Shown here: positions 1 through 7,608 of the stretch, piece by piece
Position numbering within the stretch: the stretch's first letter is position 1
How the letters are laid out: every line of letters begins with the position of its first letter
Position numbers and translations under genes: made by a program
Source of the DNA: Acetobacter sp. AN02
GTDB lineage: Bacteria; Pseudomonadota; Alphaproteobacteria; Acetobacterales; Acetobacteraceae
Direction: 5' to 3'
Assembly: GCF_029759835.1 (NCBI RefSeq)
Contig: NZ_JAJJND010000019.1
Coordinates: forward strand, 1 to 33,149
DNA length: 33,149 nt
The notes under the pieces: model-generated
Database searches by the model: none
What the model was told of the DNA's origin: nothing
The model's input: the letters and a program-made list of their open reading frames with translations, nothing else

Positions 1-91
1 TCGCCAGAACCCTCAGGCTCTCTTGACTATGTTGTATCGCTCGACGGACTGCCGCTGTCGTCGTGGCGCTTCCGTGGTGAACCTGGCCCAT
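1..91 (-). mobile_element. IS481-type transposase, N-terminal fragment cut by the window edge
   Basis: Read on the minus strand from the ATG at 91, the frame gives MGQVHHGSATTT followed by AVRRAIQHSQESLRVLA and runs off the window. I recognise this as the conserved N-terminus (helix-turn-helix part) of a widespread IS481-type transposase of alphaproteobacteria. A Shine-Dalgarno GGAAGGA lies 6 nt before the ATG. The DDE catalytic domain would lie outside the window. The upstream IS end is probably within positions 95-125, but I cannot place the inverted repeat. The plus-strand frame over the same bases is a shadow. Family recognition is from memory of the motif, not from a search. Confidence 0.75.
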
Positions 92-238
92 AGCGCATCC
101 TTCCACTCATGTGAAAATAATGCACCATCAAATTCCGGGACTAAACATCCATCTTATAAAAACAGGAAATATTTCCGGAAAATTAACAATTCCCTCTGTA
201 AATATGGTGAAATACATGATTTATAATGCTATATAGAC

Positions 239-385
239 TTACTTTGTACTGTCATACCATGTAACGATAAGCTCTTCTACATGCAGTTTTGTTAATCCTT
301 CAATAGACGTCATTCTTAATACCTGAAAAACTTCTGATCTTTCATCCATCGGCTCGACAGCGAACAATACCTCTTTTTCCATCAT
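239..385 (-). CDS. Short ORF of unknown function (48 codons), perhaps a gene remnant
   Basis: The minus strand has an open frame MMEKEVLFAVEPMDE... ending VTWYDSTK and a TAA stop. The stretch from about residue 18 to 42 (FQVLRMTSIEGLTKLHVEEL) weakly recalls the start of VgrG or phage tail-spike proteins, in which a hydrophobic strand is followed by a G-x-E-x-L-S-x-L pattern. The likeness is too short to rely on. No clear ribosome binding site is visible. It overlaps the upstream end of the pilin remnant on the other strand, so at least one of the two frames is not expressed. It sits in the decayed accessory stretch next to the IS481 fragment. Confidence 0.2.
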   Translation of the reverse strand: MMEKEVLFAVEPMDERSEVFQVLRMTSIEGLTKLHVEELIVTWYDSTK

Positions 386-665
386 TCTGAACTGTCAGCC
401 CGATGTGACAATCCTTTTCAGACTGGATGCAAACGGACCATCATCAGGTATTCAGGGTGTTCTGAAAAATACAGGAACAGCAGAGGGAGTGGATGTAAGG
501 CTTCTTTATACCGCATCATCCCCCTTTACATTCGGCACAGACAGCAACCGTGGAGTATTCAGAACGTCCTCATCCAGTCTTCCTCTGATTTCTCAGTATT
601 ACAGATCAGGAAACTCTCTTTCCGCAGGAAGCATCCATGCTGCAGCAACCTATACCCTGACCTAA
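327..665 (+). pseudogene. Type 1 fimbrial pilin, C-terminal remnant
   Basis: The frame is open from just after a stop at 324-326 to TAA at 663-665. It carries the C-terminal half of a chaperone-usher pilin: TSFSIILNC with the conserved second cysteine of the pilin disulphide, a GIQGVLKNTGTAEGVDVRLLY stretch, and the terminal beta-strand signature AGSIHAAATYTLT that the usher chaperone binds in this family. The signal peptide and the first half, including the first cysteine, are absent and are not seen in the upstream frames. The GTG at 405 gives an 86-residue ORF, but this is not a sensible pilin start. I call it a truncated pilin gene with no usher or chaperone nearby. Transfer or deletion next to the IS481 fragment is a reasonable inference. 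Confidence 0.55.
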
Positions 666-699
666 CAGTAGAAATTATCCGTTTTTTTCCAGCGATTAT

Positions 700-930
700 A
701 CCGTCTGACAGCCATGAGCAGATTCCCATGGCCGGATCAGATGCCGGACCAAAAATCTCGCCGCGGATATGAGATCCCGGAAGTTCCTCACTGCGCAGAA
801 CCTCAATCATGTCATGCATAAATGAATCCGGACCGCAGATGCAATAGGTCGTGGCACGATCAAGGCTGTTACGCAGCCAGTCCCGCGTAATGGTGTCCTG
901 TCGGAAAGAATGCCGACGATGATGGCCGTT
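700..930 (-). pseudogene. Ferredoxin-reductase-type oxidoreductase, NAD-binding end only
   Basis: The minus-strand frame contains TYCICGPDSFMHDMIEVL and, 15 residues later, IRGEIFGPASDP. This is the NAD(P)-binding end of the flavodoxin/ferredoxin reductase superfamily (phthalate dioxygenase reductase or flavohaemoprotein type), where the CGP-x-x-F-M motif contacts the nucleotide and the last Phe stacks on the flavin. The FAD-binding barrel that should precede it is missing: upstream bases (931-1149) give no recognisable continuation in any frame, and the tail after position 733 looks random. This is a decayed gene. What it once reduced cannot be told. Confidence 0.6.
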
Positions 931-1149
931 CTCGACTGCTATACCCTTGCCGACAGGACCGCTCCGTCGGGTGCGCATTCCGCGCCTCGGTATCGGTCAG
1001 CATTTTACCCGCATTCCCCGCTTCCTTTACCCGCAAATGCGCCGGATGGATGCGGATTGCCGCGCACTATGGCGGACAAAGGAAGCACGAAAAACCGCAG
1101 TCGCGACAAGGCTTTGCGGTGATGTATGGATGTCTACGGAAGTAGAATA

Positions 1150-1235
1150 TGGTGGAAGGGGTTGGATTCGAACCAACGTAGGCGTACGCCAGCGGATTTA
1201 CAGTCCGCCCCCTTTAGCCACTCGGGCACCCTTCC
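1150..1235 (-). tRNA. tRNA-Tyr (GTA anticodon), CCA encoded
   Basis: The minus strand reads GGAAGGG...CCCTTCC as a 7-bp acceptor stem, then A and an encoded CCA (1150-1153). The anticodon arm has GCGGACTGTAAATCCGC with anticodon GTA. The T arm is GTTGG-TTCGAAT-CCAAC. The extra-long variable arm makes the gene 86 nt, as expected for a class II bacterial tRNA-Tyr. It is divergent from rlmB and borders the decayed region to its left, the usual position for integration events at tRNA 3' ends; I see no attachment-site duplicate in the window. Confidence 0.95.
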
Positions 1236-1352
1236 GACGGGCCCCGGATTACGGATACAGGACTGATCTGTCAATCGTCCGGAGCGGATTTTTTCCGGTA
1301 TGCAGGCTCCGGCCCTCATGACGACAGCGTGTTTGCAGCGTATAGCAGCATC

Positions 1353-2162
1353 ATGTCTTCTTCCCGCTCCCCTCGCGACGGCTCCCGCCAGCCCGCGCAG
1401 AAACACGCCCGGTCCCCCCGCCGGCACACGCATTCCTCCTCCCGTCCCGGAGGACCATGCTGGCTGGCCGGTCTGCATGTGGTGCAGGCCGTCATGGAAA
1501 ATCCGGACCGGACGGTGCTGCGTCTGCTGCTGACGGATGCCGCCAGGGATGAGCTGACACAGCGTCTGTCCGTACCTCTCCCGTCCTCCGTCGAAATCGT
1601 CGAGCGCGCCCGGCTTGATCAGGTCGTCGGCGCGGATATCGTGCATCAGGGAGCGGCCGTTCAGGTCGAGCCGCTGGAGGCCATCTCCATAGAGGATGCG
1701 CTGCTGCGTCCCGGGCCGGTTCTGGTGCTGGATCAGGTGACGGATCCGCGTAACGCAGGGGCAATCCTGCGATCTGCGGCGGCTTTCGGAGCAGCCTGTA
1801 TCGTGATGCAGGACCGTAATGCCCCGCCCGAGAGCACCGTGCTGGCAAAGGCCGCCTCAGGCGCGCTCGAACGCGTGCCTCTGGTCCGCGTCGTCAACCT
1901 GTCCCGCACCATTGTGCAGCTGCAGGAGCAGGGGATCTGGACGGTCGGCCTCGATGCGGACGGACCGGTGCTCGACGGCGCGAGCTTCAGCGGCCGCCGG
2001 GTCGCGCTCGTCCTCGGGGCAGAAGGCAGCGGTCTGCGCCGCCTGACCCGCGAGACCTGTGACGAGGTCGCCAGCCTGAAGATGGCCGGCGGAATGGAGA
2101 GCCTCAACGTCTCCGTGGCTGCGGCGGTCGGCCTCTATGAACTCGTCCGCCACAAAGGCTGA
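1353..2162 (+). CDS. rlmB: 23S rRNA 2'-O-methyltransferase, RlmB/TrmH (SPOUT) family
   Basis: A 269-residue SpoU-type methyltransferase that would use S-adenosylmethionine to methylate a ribose of RNA; RlmB acts on G2251 of 23S rRNA. Visible motifs: an N-terminal substrate-binding domain beginning WLAGLHVVQAVMEN, SPOUT motif 1 DPRNAGAILRSAAAFGA, motif 2 LVLGAEGSGL and motif 3 LNVSVAAAVGLYEL, which together form the knotted cofactor site. The first 35 or so residues are basic and Ser/Pro-rich, as in many alphaproteobacterial members. I start at ATG 1353; a GTG at 1329 is in frame but has no better ribosome site. It ends exactly where the converging gene on the other strand ends. The family is secure; the exact RNA target is inferred. 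Confidence 0.88.
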   Translation: MSSSRSPRDGSRQPAQKHARSPRRHTHSSSRPGGPCWLAGLHVVQAVMENPDRTVLRLLLTDAARDELTQRLSVPLPSSVEIVERARLDQVVGADIVHQGAAVQVEPLEAISIEDALLRPGPVLVLDQVTDPRNAGAILRSAAAFGAACIVMQDRNAPPESTVLAKAASGALERVPLVRVVNLSRTIVQLQEQGIWTVGLDADGPVLDGASFSGRRVALVLGAEGSGLRRLTRETCDEVASLKMAGGMESLNVSVAAAVGLYELVRHKG

Positions 2163-2519
2163 TCAGTCGAGTTCACCCGGCTGGAGCCGCTGGACGCGAA
2201 TCGCATTACCCGCGGCGTTGTAATAGATGATGCTGTCACCGCGCCGCTGGGCATAGCCGTCCGGCTGCCCCTCCTTCGTCCAGAACATCAGACGATCCGT
2301 GTCCGGCTGCTCCTTTACGATGTCGCCCGCCGGACGGTAGCGATAGGCGCTGAAATCCTTGTGCACTTTCGTAAAGCCCGGATGTGCGGCCATCTCGTGC
2401 ATATCAGGCTTCTTCGGGCCGTCATCACCCTCATCCGCCCGCGCGGCAGCAACGGGCAGGACGGCCAGGGCCAGGGCCAGGGCATACGGGGCACGGCAAC
2501 GCGATACTCCGGTGATCAT
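2163..2519 (-). CDS. Small exported protein of unknown function
   Basis: A 118-residue protein with a clear Sec signal peptide (basic start, then YALALALAVLPVAAARA, cleavage expected after ARA before DEG). The mature part is about 90 residues, charged, with two features suggesting a small beta-rich domain: MFWTKEGQPDGYAQRRG and SIIYYNAAGNAIRVQRL. I do not recognise a family. The start at 2519 is supported by GGAG about 11 nt upstream; an in-frame ATG at 2585 would bury the signal peptide. It lies 76 nt downstream of the SDR-like gene on the same strand and may be the last gene of the cvpA-purF run. Its stop abuts the rlmB stop with no bases between them. Confidence 0.75.
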   Translation of the reverse strand: MITGVSRCRAPYALALALAVLPVAAARADEGDDGPKKPDMHEMAAHPGFTKVHKDFSAYRYRPAGDIVKEQPDTDRLMFWTKEGQPDGYAQRRGDSIIYYNAAGNAIRVQRLQPGELD

Positions 2520-2595
2520 CGGTTTTTTCTCCGGGTAAAATCCCATTTTGTAGCTGAGTTTCCCGCGTATTCCGTCTTCGGGCAAGTCAGAGCCG

Positions 2596-3300
2596 TCATA
2601 CGGCAGAAGCTGGTCCGAGGCAGAGTCCGGCGATGATATCAGCCGCCTCGTCGGGAGATGTCAGATCCGCCTGAAGTGCTTGCGTCTCTGCCGGGAAATA
2701 CTGTGCCCGCAGCCGGGTCGCGCAGGGGCCGGGATCGTGCAGAACCACACGCAGACCGTACTCCGCCTGCTCCTGCTCCCACACATGGACCAGCGCCTGC
2801 ACCGCAGCTTCTGAAGGCGCCGTCAGACTGCGCCAGGGTGCCTGCTCAGCCAGAAATCCGTTTGTGAGAATCACGGCAGCCGGAGAGGCAGCGGCCTGCA
2901 GCAGCGGTGTGCAGGCCCGCAGAAGCGCCATCGTTGCCGTCAGCCGACCGGCAACGGCGCGATCGTGATCGGCATCACGCAAATGCGTGAGCGGCGCAAG
3001 CGGCATGAAAGGGGCGGCGGCATGAACCAGAAGATCGAGCCGTCCGAAACGCTGGCCGATGGACGGACCGATACGAAGCATCGCCTCACGATCGGTCAGG
3101 TCAAACGGCAGGATCGTGGCTGTCCGGCCGGTTTCCTGTCTGATGGCCTGTTCGGTGGCCTCCGGACTGCCAGGCGTGCGATCCAGAAGCAGGCAGTGCA
3201 CATCCCGGCGCGCCAGAGCGAGTGCGGTGGCACGGCCGATCCCCCGGCCTGCTCCTGTAATGAGCGCCACGGGCCTGTCTCCCGGACCGGCCGGTACCAT
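2596..3300 (-). CDS. SDR-fold protein lacking the usual catalytic residues
   Basis: A 234-residue short-chain dehydrogenase/reductase fold. The nucleotide-binding motif TGAGRGIG (residues 15-22) is intact and the central strand GRLDLLVHAAAP is present, but the active site is not classical: the Tyr-x-x-x-Lys pair aligns with Thr160 and Glu164 in LTAPSEAAVQAL, the catalytic Ser region reads ILTNGF, and the NNAG motif is HAAA. It may bind NAD(P) without doing standard carbonyl reduction, or use other residues. Its ATG overlaps the purF stop by one base (TGATG), so translation is probably coupled to purF. ATG 3300 is chosen over a longer in-frame start at 3366 that would lie inside purF. Family certain, function unknown. 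Confidence 0.8.
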   Translation of the reverse strand: MVPAGPGDRPVALITGAGRGIGRATALALARRDVHCLLLDRTPGSPEATEQAIRQETGRTATILPFDLTDREAMLRIGPSIGQRFGRLDLLVHAAAPFMPLAPLTHLRDADHDRAVAGRLTATMALLRACTPLLQAAASPAAVILTNGFLAEQAPWRSLTAPSEAAVQALVHVWEQEQAEYGLRVVLHDPGPCATRLRAQYFPAETQALQADLTSPDEAADIIAGLCLGPASAV

Positions 3301-4772
3301 CAGGCCGCGCCGGCTTCCTGATCGATCAGCGGGATCGGATAGTCGCCGGTGAAGCAGGCATCGCAATAGGGGCGCGACTCCGGATCACGATGATCATGGC
3401 CGAGCGCGCGATACAGACCGTCGAGCGAGATAAAGGCGAGGCTGTCCACGCCGATCAGCTCGGCCATTTTCGGGATATCGTGCTGGGCCGCCAGCAGCTT
3501 GCTGCGCTCCGGAGTGTCGATGCCGTAGAAGCACGGATTGCGGGTCGGCGGGGAGGAGATGCGCATATGCACCTCCCGGGCACCGGCGGCGCGGACCATA
3601 TCCACGATCTTGCGTGAGGTCGTGCCGCGGACAATCGAGTCGTCCACGAGAATCACGCGCTTTCCGTCCAGGGTCGGGCGGTTGGCCGAATGTTTCATCC
3701 GGACACCGAGATTGCGAATCTGGTCCGTCGGCTCGATGAAGGTCCGTCCGACATAGTGGTTCCGGATGATTCCGAGTTCGAAGGGAATACCGCTGGCCTG
3801 GGAATAGCCCATGGCCGAGGGAACGCCGGAATCCGGAACCGGGACCACGACATCGGCCTCAACCTCGCTTTCCTGAGCGAGCTGCTCCCCGATGCGCTTG
3901 CGGGCATCATAGACAGAGCGGCCGTCAAGCACGGAGTCCGGACGTGCGAAATAGATATATTCAAACACGCAGAAATGCGGGCGTGTGGAAGCGAAGGGCC
4001 GGATGGAGCGGACACCGTTTTTATCGATGATGACCAGTTCGCCCGGTTCCACGTCACGCACGAATTCCGCGCCGCAGATATCGAGACCGCAGCTTTCCGA
4101 TGACAGAATCCAGCCCGAGGCATCGTCCGGTGCGCCGGGAATACGGCCAAGCACCAGCGGGCGGACGCCCATCGGATCGCGCACGCCCATCAGCGCGTGT
4201 TCGGACAGAACCACGAGGGAATAGGCGCCCTGCACCTGCTTGAGGGCATCGATCAGCCGGTCCTCGACCGTGGCGTAGAGCGAGATGGCGATGAGGTGGA
4301 TGAACACCTCGCTGTCCGTGGTGGACTGGAACAGGCAGCCGCGGCGGATCAGTGCCCGGCGCAGCACGTTGGCGTTGGTGAGGTTCCCGTTATGGGCCAC
4401 GGCCAGGCCGCCGAACTCGAATTCGGCAAAAAGCGGCTGCACGTTGCGGAGCAGCGTGTCGCCGGTCGTGGAATAGCGGTTGTGCCCGACGGCATTGCGG
4501 CCCGGAAGTCCGGCTATGACGCGCTGGTCTCCGAATACGTCGCCCACGAGGCCGAGACCGCGATGAGAATGGAAGCCGCTTTCGTCATGGGTGACGATGC
4601 CGGAGGCTTCCTGCCCGCGATGCTGAAGCGCGTGCAGACCCAGAGCGGCAATCGCGGCTGCATCGGCGATATCCCACGCGCCGAAGACCGCACATTCCTC
4701 ATGGAGCGTATCATCCTGGTCTTCTGCCGGGCAGTCTGCTGATGTCAGCATCCGGGACGAAAGAAACGCCAT
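3300..4772 (-). CDS. purF: Amidophosphoribosyltransferase (glutamine PRPP amidotransferase)
   Basis: The first enzyme of purine synthesis: it moves glutamine ammonia onto PRPP to give phosphoribosylamine, in the cytoplasm. 490 residues. The N-terminal nucleophile domain starts after a 26-residue propeptide at Cys27 (HEE-CAVFGAW), followed by LHALQHRGQEASGI and NRYSTTG. The C-terminal phosphoribosyltransferase domain has the PRPP loop VILVDDSIVRGTT. Four cysteines in FCVFEYIYFARPDS, NPCFYGID and YCDACFTG match the positions that hold a 4Fe-4S cluster in the Bacillus-type enzyme, so this is the propeptide-bearing, oxygen-sensitive class and not the E. coli type. GGGGAGG stands about 10 nt before the ATG. 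It lies 59 nt after cvpA and is coupled to the SDR-like gene. Confidence 0.97.
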   Translation of the reverse strand: MAFLSSRMLTSADCPAEDQDDTLHEECAVFGAWDIADAAAIAALGLHALQHRGQEASGIVTHDESGFHSHRGLGLVGDVFGDQRVIAGLPGRNAVGHNRYSTTGDTLLRNVQPLFAEFEFGGLAVAHNGNLTNANVLRRALIRRGCLFQSTTDSEVFIHLIAISLYATVEDRLIDALKQVQGAYSLVVLSEHALMGVRDPMGVRPLVLGRIPGAPDDASGWILSSESCGLDICGAEFVRDVEPGELVIIDKNGVRSIRPFASTRPHFCVFEYIYFARPDSVLDGRSVYDARKRIGEQLAQESEVEADVVVPVPDSGVPSAMGYSQASGIPFELGIIRNHYVGRTFIEPTDQIRNLGVRMKHSANRPTLDGKRVILVDDSIVRGTTSRKIVDMVRAAGAREVHMRISSPPTRNPCFYGIDTPERSKLLAAQHDIPKMAELIGVDSLAFISLDGLYRALGHDHRDPESRPYCDACFTGDYPIPLIDQEAGAA

Positions 4773-4831
4773 AGTACCTGTGCCTCCCCGGCGGCGGAAT
4801 GATCCGGCGAGACGAAGCGCCGGTCACCCTG

Positions 4832-5413
4832 TCAGAAGGTTGAAGAGCCGGACTGGTGATCCGGCTGATGGGCGTGCTCATGGCCTGATGCGCTCTGTTG
4901 CGCAAGGTCTGAGCCCTGAAAACCCGGTATGAAACCGGATAAAAGAGCGGAACCCCGTTTCAGGAGAGGTTCCGAAAGACTGCCCTGAAGGATCAGATCC
5001 CGCTCCTGCGGGACCACCATTCCGGCCGAGAGATAGATCGCGAGCATGATCAGCGCCCCCCGTGCAAGCCCGAAGGCCAGTCCGGCGACATGATCCGGTC
5101 CTGAGAGGAATGTGGTCCTGACGGCGGAAATCACAACATTGCCGCCAAGACGGATCACGCTGAAGACGAGAAGGAAAATCACGATAAAGGCCAGGACATG
5201 CGCTGCGGTCTGGTTCGTGACCCATCCGCTGATCCACCGGGCCGGGATCGCGCCCTGTGTCCATGCTCCGGCCAGGCCCCCGGCCCAGGCCAGAAGGCTG
5301 ACCAGCTCCTTCACCGCGCCGCGTATCAGACCGGCGATGGCAGAGAATACTACGGCCGCACCGATAATGGCATCCGGGACATGCGGAGAGGAAAACAGGT
5401 CCGATACAGACAA
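4832..5413 (-). CDS. cvpA: CvpA family membrane protein
   Basis: A 193-residue inner-membrane protein of the CvpA family (named for colicin V production), common upstream of purF. Four hydrophobic segments are seen: about 14-34 (DAIIGAAVVFSAIAGLIRG), 36-52, 72-92 (HVLAFIVIFLLVFSVIRLGG) and 112-132 (GLARGALIMLAIYLSAG), then a soluble His- and Ser-rich tail ending HEHAHQPDHQSGSSTF. The start appears to be TTG at 5413, with GGAG 11 nt upstream; no in-frame ATG lies between the preceding stop and the first membrane segment. Membership is clear. The biochemical role of the family is still unsettled. Confidence 0.88.
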   Translation of the reverse strand: MSVSDLFSSPHVPDAIIGAAVVFSAIAGLIRGAVKELVSLLAWAGGLAGAWTQGAIPARWISGWVTNQTAAHVLAFIVIFLLVFSVIRLGGNVVISAVRTTFLSGPDHVAGLAFGLARGALIMLAIYLSAGMVVPQERDLILQGSLSEPLLKRGSALLSGFIPGFQGSDLAQQSASGHEHAHQPDHQSGSSTF

Positions 5414-5496
5414 GGTCCGGCTGGCTCCGTCATACGGGCGGGAATCGTCACGGGCGGCTGCGTGAGAACCGGGTGCTTATGCCACCGGATGCGCGT

Positions 5497-5853
5497 TCAG
5501 GGAAGTTTGGTGGATGCCGTGCTCCAGGGACCGCGCAAAAGTGGCCTGCGATCAGGGGCGGCGCTGAGGAGACGATAGACCTCACCCGCCTCGATACGGG
5601 CATGAAGTTCTTTCCAGATCGCGTCAGGGCTGACATCCTCGGCAGCCCACAGACGTGCCATCAGGATCAGGAAATCGGCGCTGCCCTGCCGGATCATTTC
5701 CTGATCCCCGGCGATGGCCGCAGCGGCGCACTCCATCGCGACCGCTCCGGTCTCGGCAGCCAGTTTCCGGCGGTATTTCCCGGACTGGCGCTTCCCGGAG
5801 GTCCGGAGACTCTTCAGAAGCGCCTGGTATGAGGAGACGGCAGGGGTCTTCAT
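5497..5853 (-). CDS. HisE/MazG-like protein with a degenerate active site
   Basis: A 118-residue all-alpha protein that follows the plan of phosphoribosyl-ATP pyrophosphatase (HisE): SSYQALLKSL, the helix with KLAAETGAVAMECAAAAI, then GDQEMIRQGSADFLILMARLW and DVSPDAIWKEL. In true HisE the metal-binding acids lie in K-x-x-E-E-x-x-E and E-x-x-D; here most are replaced (AE for EE, Ala at the third Glu, Gln/Gly at the fourth) and only the Asp of GSAD remains. Pyrophosphatase activity is therefore doubtful and a structural or regulatory role is possible. The start ATG at 5853 has a poorly spaced AGGG. It lies 83 nt upstream of cvpA and 73 nt downstream of the GH108 gene on the same strand, away from any his genes. 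Moderately sure of the fold. Confidence 0.65.
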   Translation of the reverse strand: MKTPAVSSYQALLKSLRTSGKRQSGKYRRKLAAETGAVAMECAAAAIAGDQEMIRQGSADFLILMARLWAAEDVSPDAIWKELHARIEAGEVYRLLSAAPDRRPLLRGPWSTASTKLP

Positions 5854-5926
5854 CCCTGCATGATGGGAACCCCCGCAGGCGCGGTCAATACGGCCCGGCG
5901 GGAAAATACTGTCTGACGGGAAATCG

Positions 5927-6655
5927 TCAGACCGGCGTGAGCACACAGCCGTCCGGAGAGCGCGCTGCCTCCGCGCTGACCATTGCGAGCGCCGTTTCCG
6001 TCCGCCTGCGCGTGCGGGCGAGCCAGCCCCGGCCATAGCGCCTGAACCCGGCACGCGTCCGGTATTCCCGTTCCTGCATGCCGCTGAGCACCAGCACCAT
6101 AACGGCAGGAAGCCCGCCCCGACGACAGATCGCACGCTGCACTTCCGGCCCGATTCCGCTGCTGGGCGGAAGCCCGAGGCGGCTGTGCAGGGTGGTCAGG
6201 CTTTCGGGGCTGATCTGTGGCAGAATATCTGCCGGAGCGGCGTTGTCGAACGCATCCAGGGTCCGGCGGCCTATAACGCCATCGGGCAGGGCGCCGACCA
6301 TACGCTGAAGCAGAATGGCCGAGGAACCGACGCCGCAGTTCCAGCCGAAATCAAACAGCATCAGATCGATTCCTGCCGGAAAGGCGGAGGCGCTGAGCGG
6401 ATTCCAGTAGCGGGACCGGGCGATGGCCCCGAACGTATCAACATCGAGAGTCCGCATCATATCGGCTGTGACGGGCTGCGGATGCAGCCAGGCGGCAAGC
6501 ACCGGTGCGCTGACACCGTAGCGGCTGCCGACAAACTGCTTCGGCTGCCCTTTCCCGGGGGTGATCCAGTTCCCCGGATCTTTGGGATCGCTGCTGTATC
6601 CGCCTTCCGCCGTGCGGACGAAATCAAGGCAGGCGTTAAAATTCTGGCCAGTCAA
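5927..6655 (-). CDS. Glycoside hydrolase family 108 (N-acetylmuramidase-like) protein
   Basis: About 242 residues. The N-terminal part NFNACLDFVRTAEGGYSSDP carries the E-G-G-Y-x-x-D-P signature of GH108 phage-type muramidases (ZliS group), with the Glu as the likely catalytic acid, then DPGNWITPGKG, RYGVS and later SRYWNPLSASAFPAGIDLMLFDFGWNCG. The C-terminal half (QRMVGALPDGVIGRRT onward) matches the peptidoglycan-binding region these proteins carry; the last 50 residues are basic. No signal peptide is seen, as usual for holin- or Tat-independent members. I chose TTG 6655 because GGAG lies exactly 7 nt upstream and it gives the short N-terminus normal for the family; GTG 6703 is an in-frame alternative adding 16 residues. 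It probably cuts glycan strands of the cell wall. No other phage genes are nearby. Confidence 0.8.
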   Translation of the reverse strand: MTGQNFNACLDFVRTAEGGYSSDPKDPGNWITPGKGQPKQFVGSRYGVSAPVLAAWLHPQPVTADMMRTLDVDTFGAIARSRYWNPLSASAFPAGIDLMLFDFGWNCGVGSSAILLQRMVGALPDGVIGRRTLDAFDNAAPADILPQISPESLTTLHSRLGLPPSSGIGPEVQRAICRRGGLPAVMVLVLSGMQEREYRTRAGFRRYGRGWLARTRRRTETALAMVSAEAARSPDGCVLTPV

Positions 6656-6781
6656 AAAGGGTCTCCGCGCAGGTCGTCCTGAGATGGGGGACGACCCGGA
6701 CACCGCGTTCCGGTCCTCTGACCGGTTCCGGCTCCGGGCCGCGGAGAAGGAAATATCTGTCCTTATGTCTGCCCGGGATAT

Positions 6782-7408
6782 TCAGTACCCGTCATATCCG
6801 TAAGGCGGTGCCTGCTGGTAGCCGGCGGCCGCGCCGTTGTAATAATCATAGCTGCTGACGCCGTCATAGGTGACGGAGCTGGCAGCGGCCATTCCGAGCA
6901 GGGAGCCGAACGCGAACGGCGCGCCCCAGCCCCAGCCCCAGCCGCCCCAGCCACCTGCATAGGGATAGCCGCCCCAGCCGTAATAGGCCGGACCCCAGCC
7001 TCCCCAGCCCCATGCACCGGGCCCCCAGGCGCCATGACCCCACGCACCGCCGCCCCAGCCTCCTCTCCAGCCACCACCACCCCAGCCGCGCGGACCACCG
7101 CCCCAGCCGCCGCCTCGCCAGCCGCCGGGACCACCACCACGAAACCCGCCGTCGCGGAATCCGCCACCCGGCCCGCCACGAAAGCCGCCGCCGGGACCGC
7201 CCCCCCATCCGGGGCCTCCGCGAAATCCGCCGCCGCCCGGACCACCCGGACCTCTGCCCGGTCCGCCGCCACGGAAGCCACCACCGCCTCCGCCGGGGCC
7301 CCCGGGACCGCCGCCACGCTGCGCGAAGGCCGACATGACGGGCGCGCATGCGAGAACGGTGCAGAGAGCTGCAGCCAGAGAAAAGCGAAGGGATTTACGG
7401 AAAGGCAT
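6782..7408 (-). CDS. Exported Gly/Trp/Tyr-rich low-complexity protein
   Basis: A 208-residue protein with a Sec signal peptide (MPFRKSLRFSLAAALCTVL, cleavage likely after SAFA before QRGGG). The mature protein opens with about 65 residues of GGGPGG and FRGG repeats, passes through GGW and GWG repeats, then a hydrophobic patch APFAFGSLLGMAAAS, and ends in a Tyr-rich tail (YDYYNGAAAGYQQAPPYGYDGY). AGGAG lies 6 nt before the ATG, an excellent start; longer in-frame starts lack it. I know of no enzymatic domain. Such sequences occur in cell-surface or outer-membrane-associated structural proteins, but that is inference. The repetitive GC-rich codons make it prone to length change between strains. 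Confidence 0.8.
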   Translation of the reverse strand: MPFRKSLRFSLAAALCTVLACAPVMSAFAQRGGGPGGPGGGGGGFRGGGPGRGPGGPGGGGFRGGPGWGGGPGGGFRGGPGGGFRDGGFRGGGPGGWRGGGWGGGPRGWGGGGWRGGWGGGAWGHGAWGPGAWGWGGWGPAYYGWGGYPYAGGWGGWGWGWGAPFAFGSLLGMAAASSVTYDGVSSYDYYNGAAAGYQQAPPYGYDGY

Positions 7409-7553
7409 GGAGCTCTCCTGAACAGGGATTCTTCTGCGCACGGGAAACGGCATATCGCCGTCCGGGCGGGACGTCTGCTGAACAATAGGAGATATTTGTG
7501 ACAAGAAGGTTTCCGACCGGTGTCCGAAACCTGTTCATTTTTCCGTTTCCGGG

Positions 7554-7592
7554 AAAAATCAGCCATTCTGGGGCTGCATGGCTCCGGCTGAT
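7554..7592 (-). terminator. Intrinsic terminator-like hairpin after tRNA-Pro
   Basis: On the minus strand ATCAGCC (7592-7586) pairs perfectly with GGCTGAT (7564-7558) across a 21-nt loop and is followed at once by four T (7557-7554). It begins 17 nt beyond the tRNA 3' end, where a tRNA terminator is expected. The long loop weakens the call. Confidence 0.45.
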
Positions 7593-7608
7593 CTGCCGGG
7601 CCGTTTAA

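Noticed and set aside
23-226. 67-codon plus-strand frame
   Set aside because: It runs antisense to the IS481-type transposase start and has no ribosome site or recognisable domain.
6710-6725. Perfect 6-bp inverted repeat CCGGTC-CTCT-GACCGG as a terminator
   Set aside because: No T run follows on either strand. It could shield the alternative GTG start of the GH108 gene, but that is speculation.
6864-7349. GC-rich direct repeats that might be taken for a CRISPR or tandem-repeat element
   Set aside because: The periodicity follows codons of the Gly/Trp-rich protein; there are no constant repeats separated by unique spacers.
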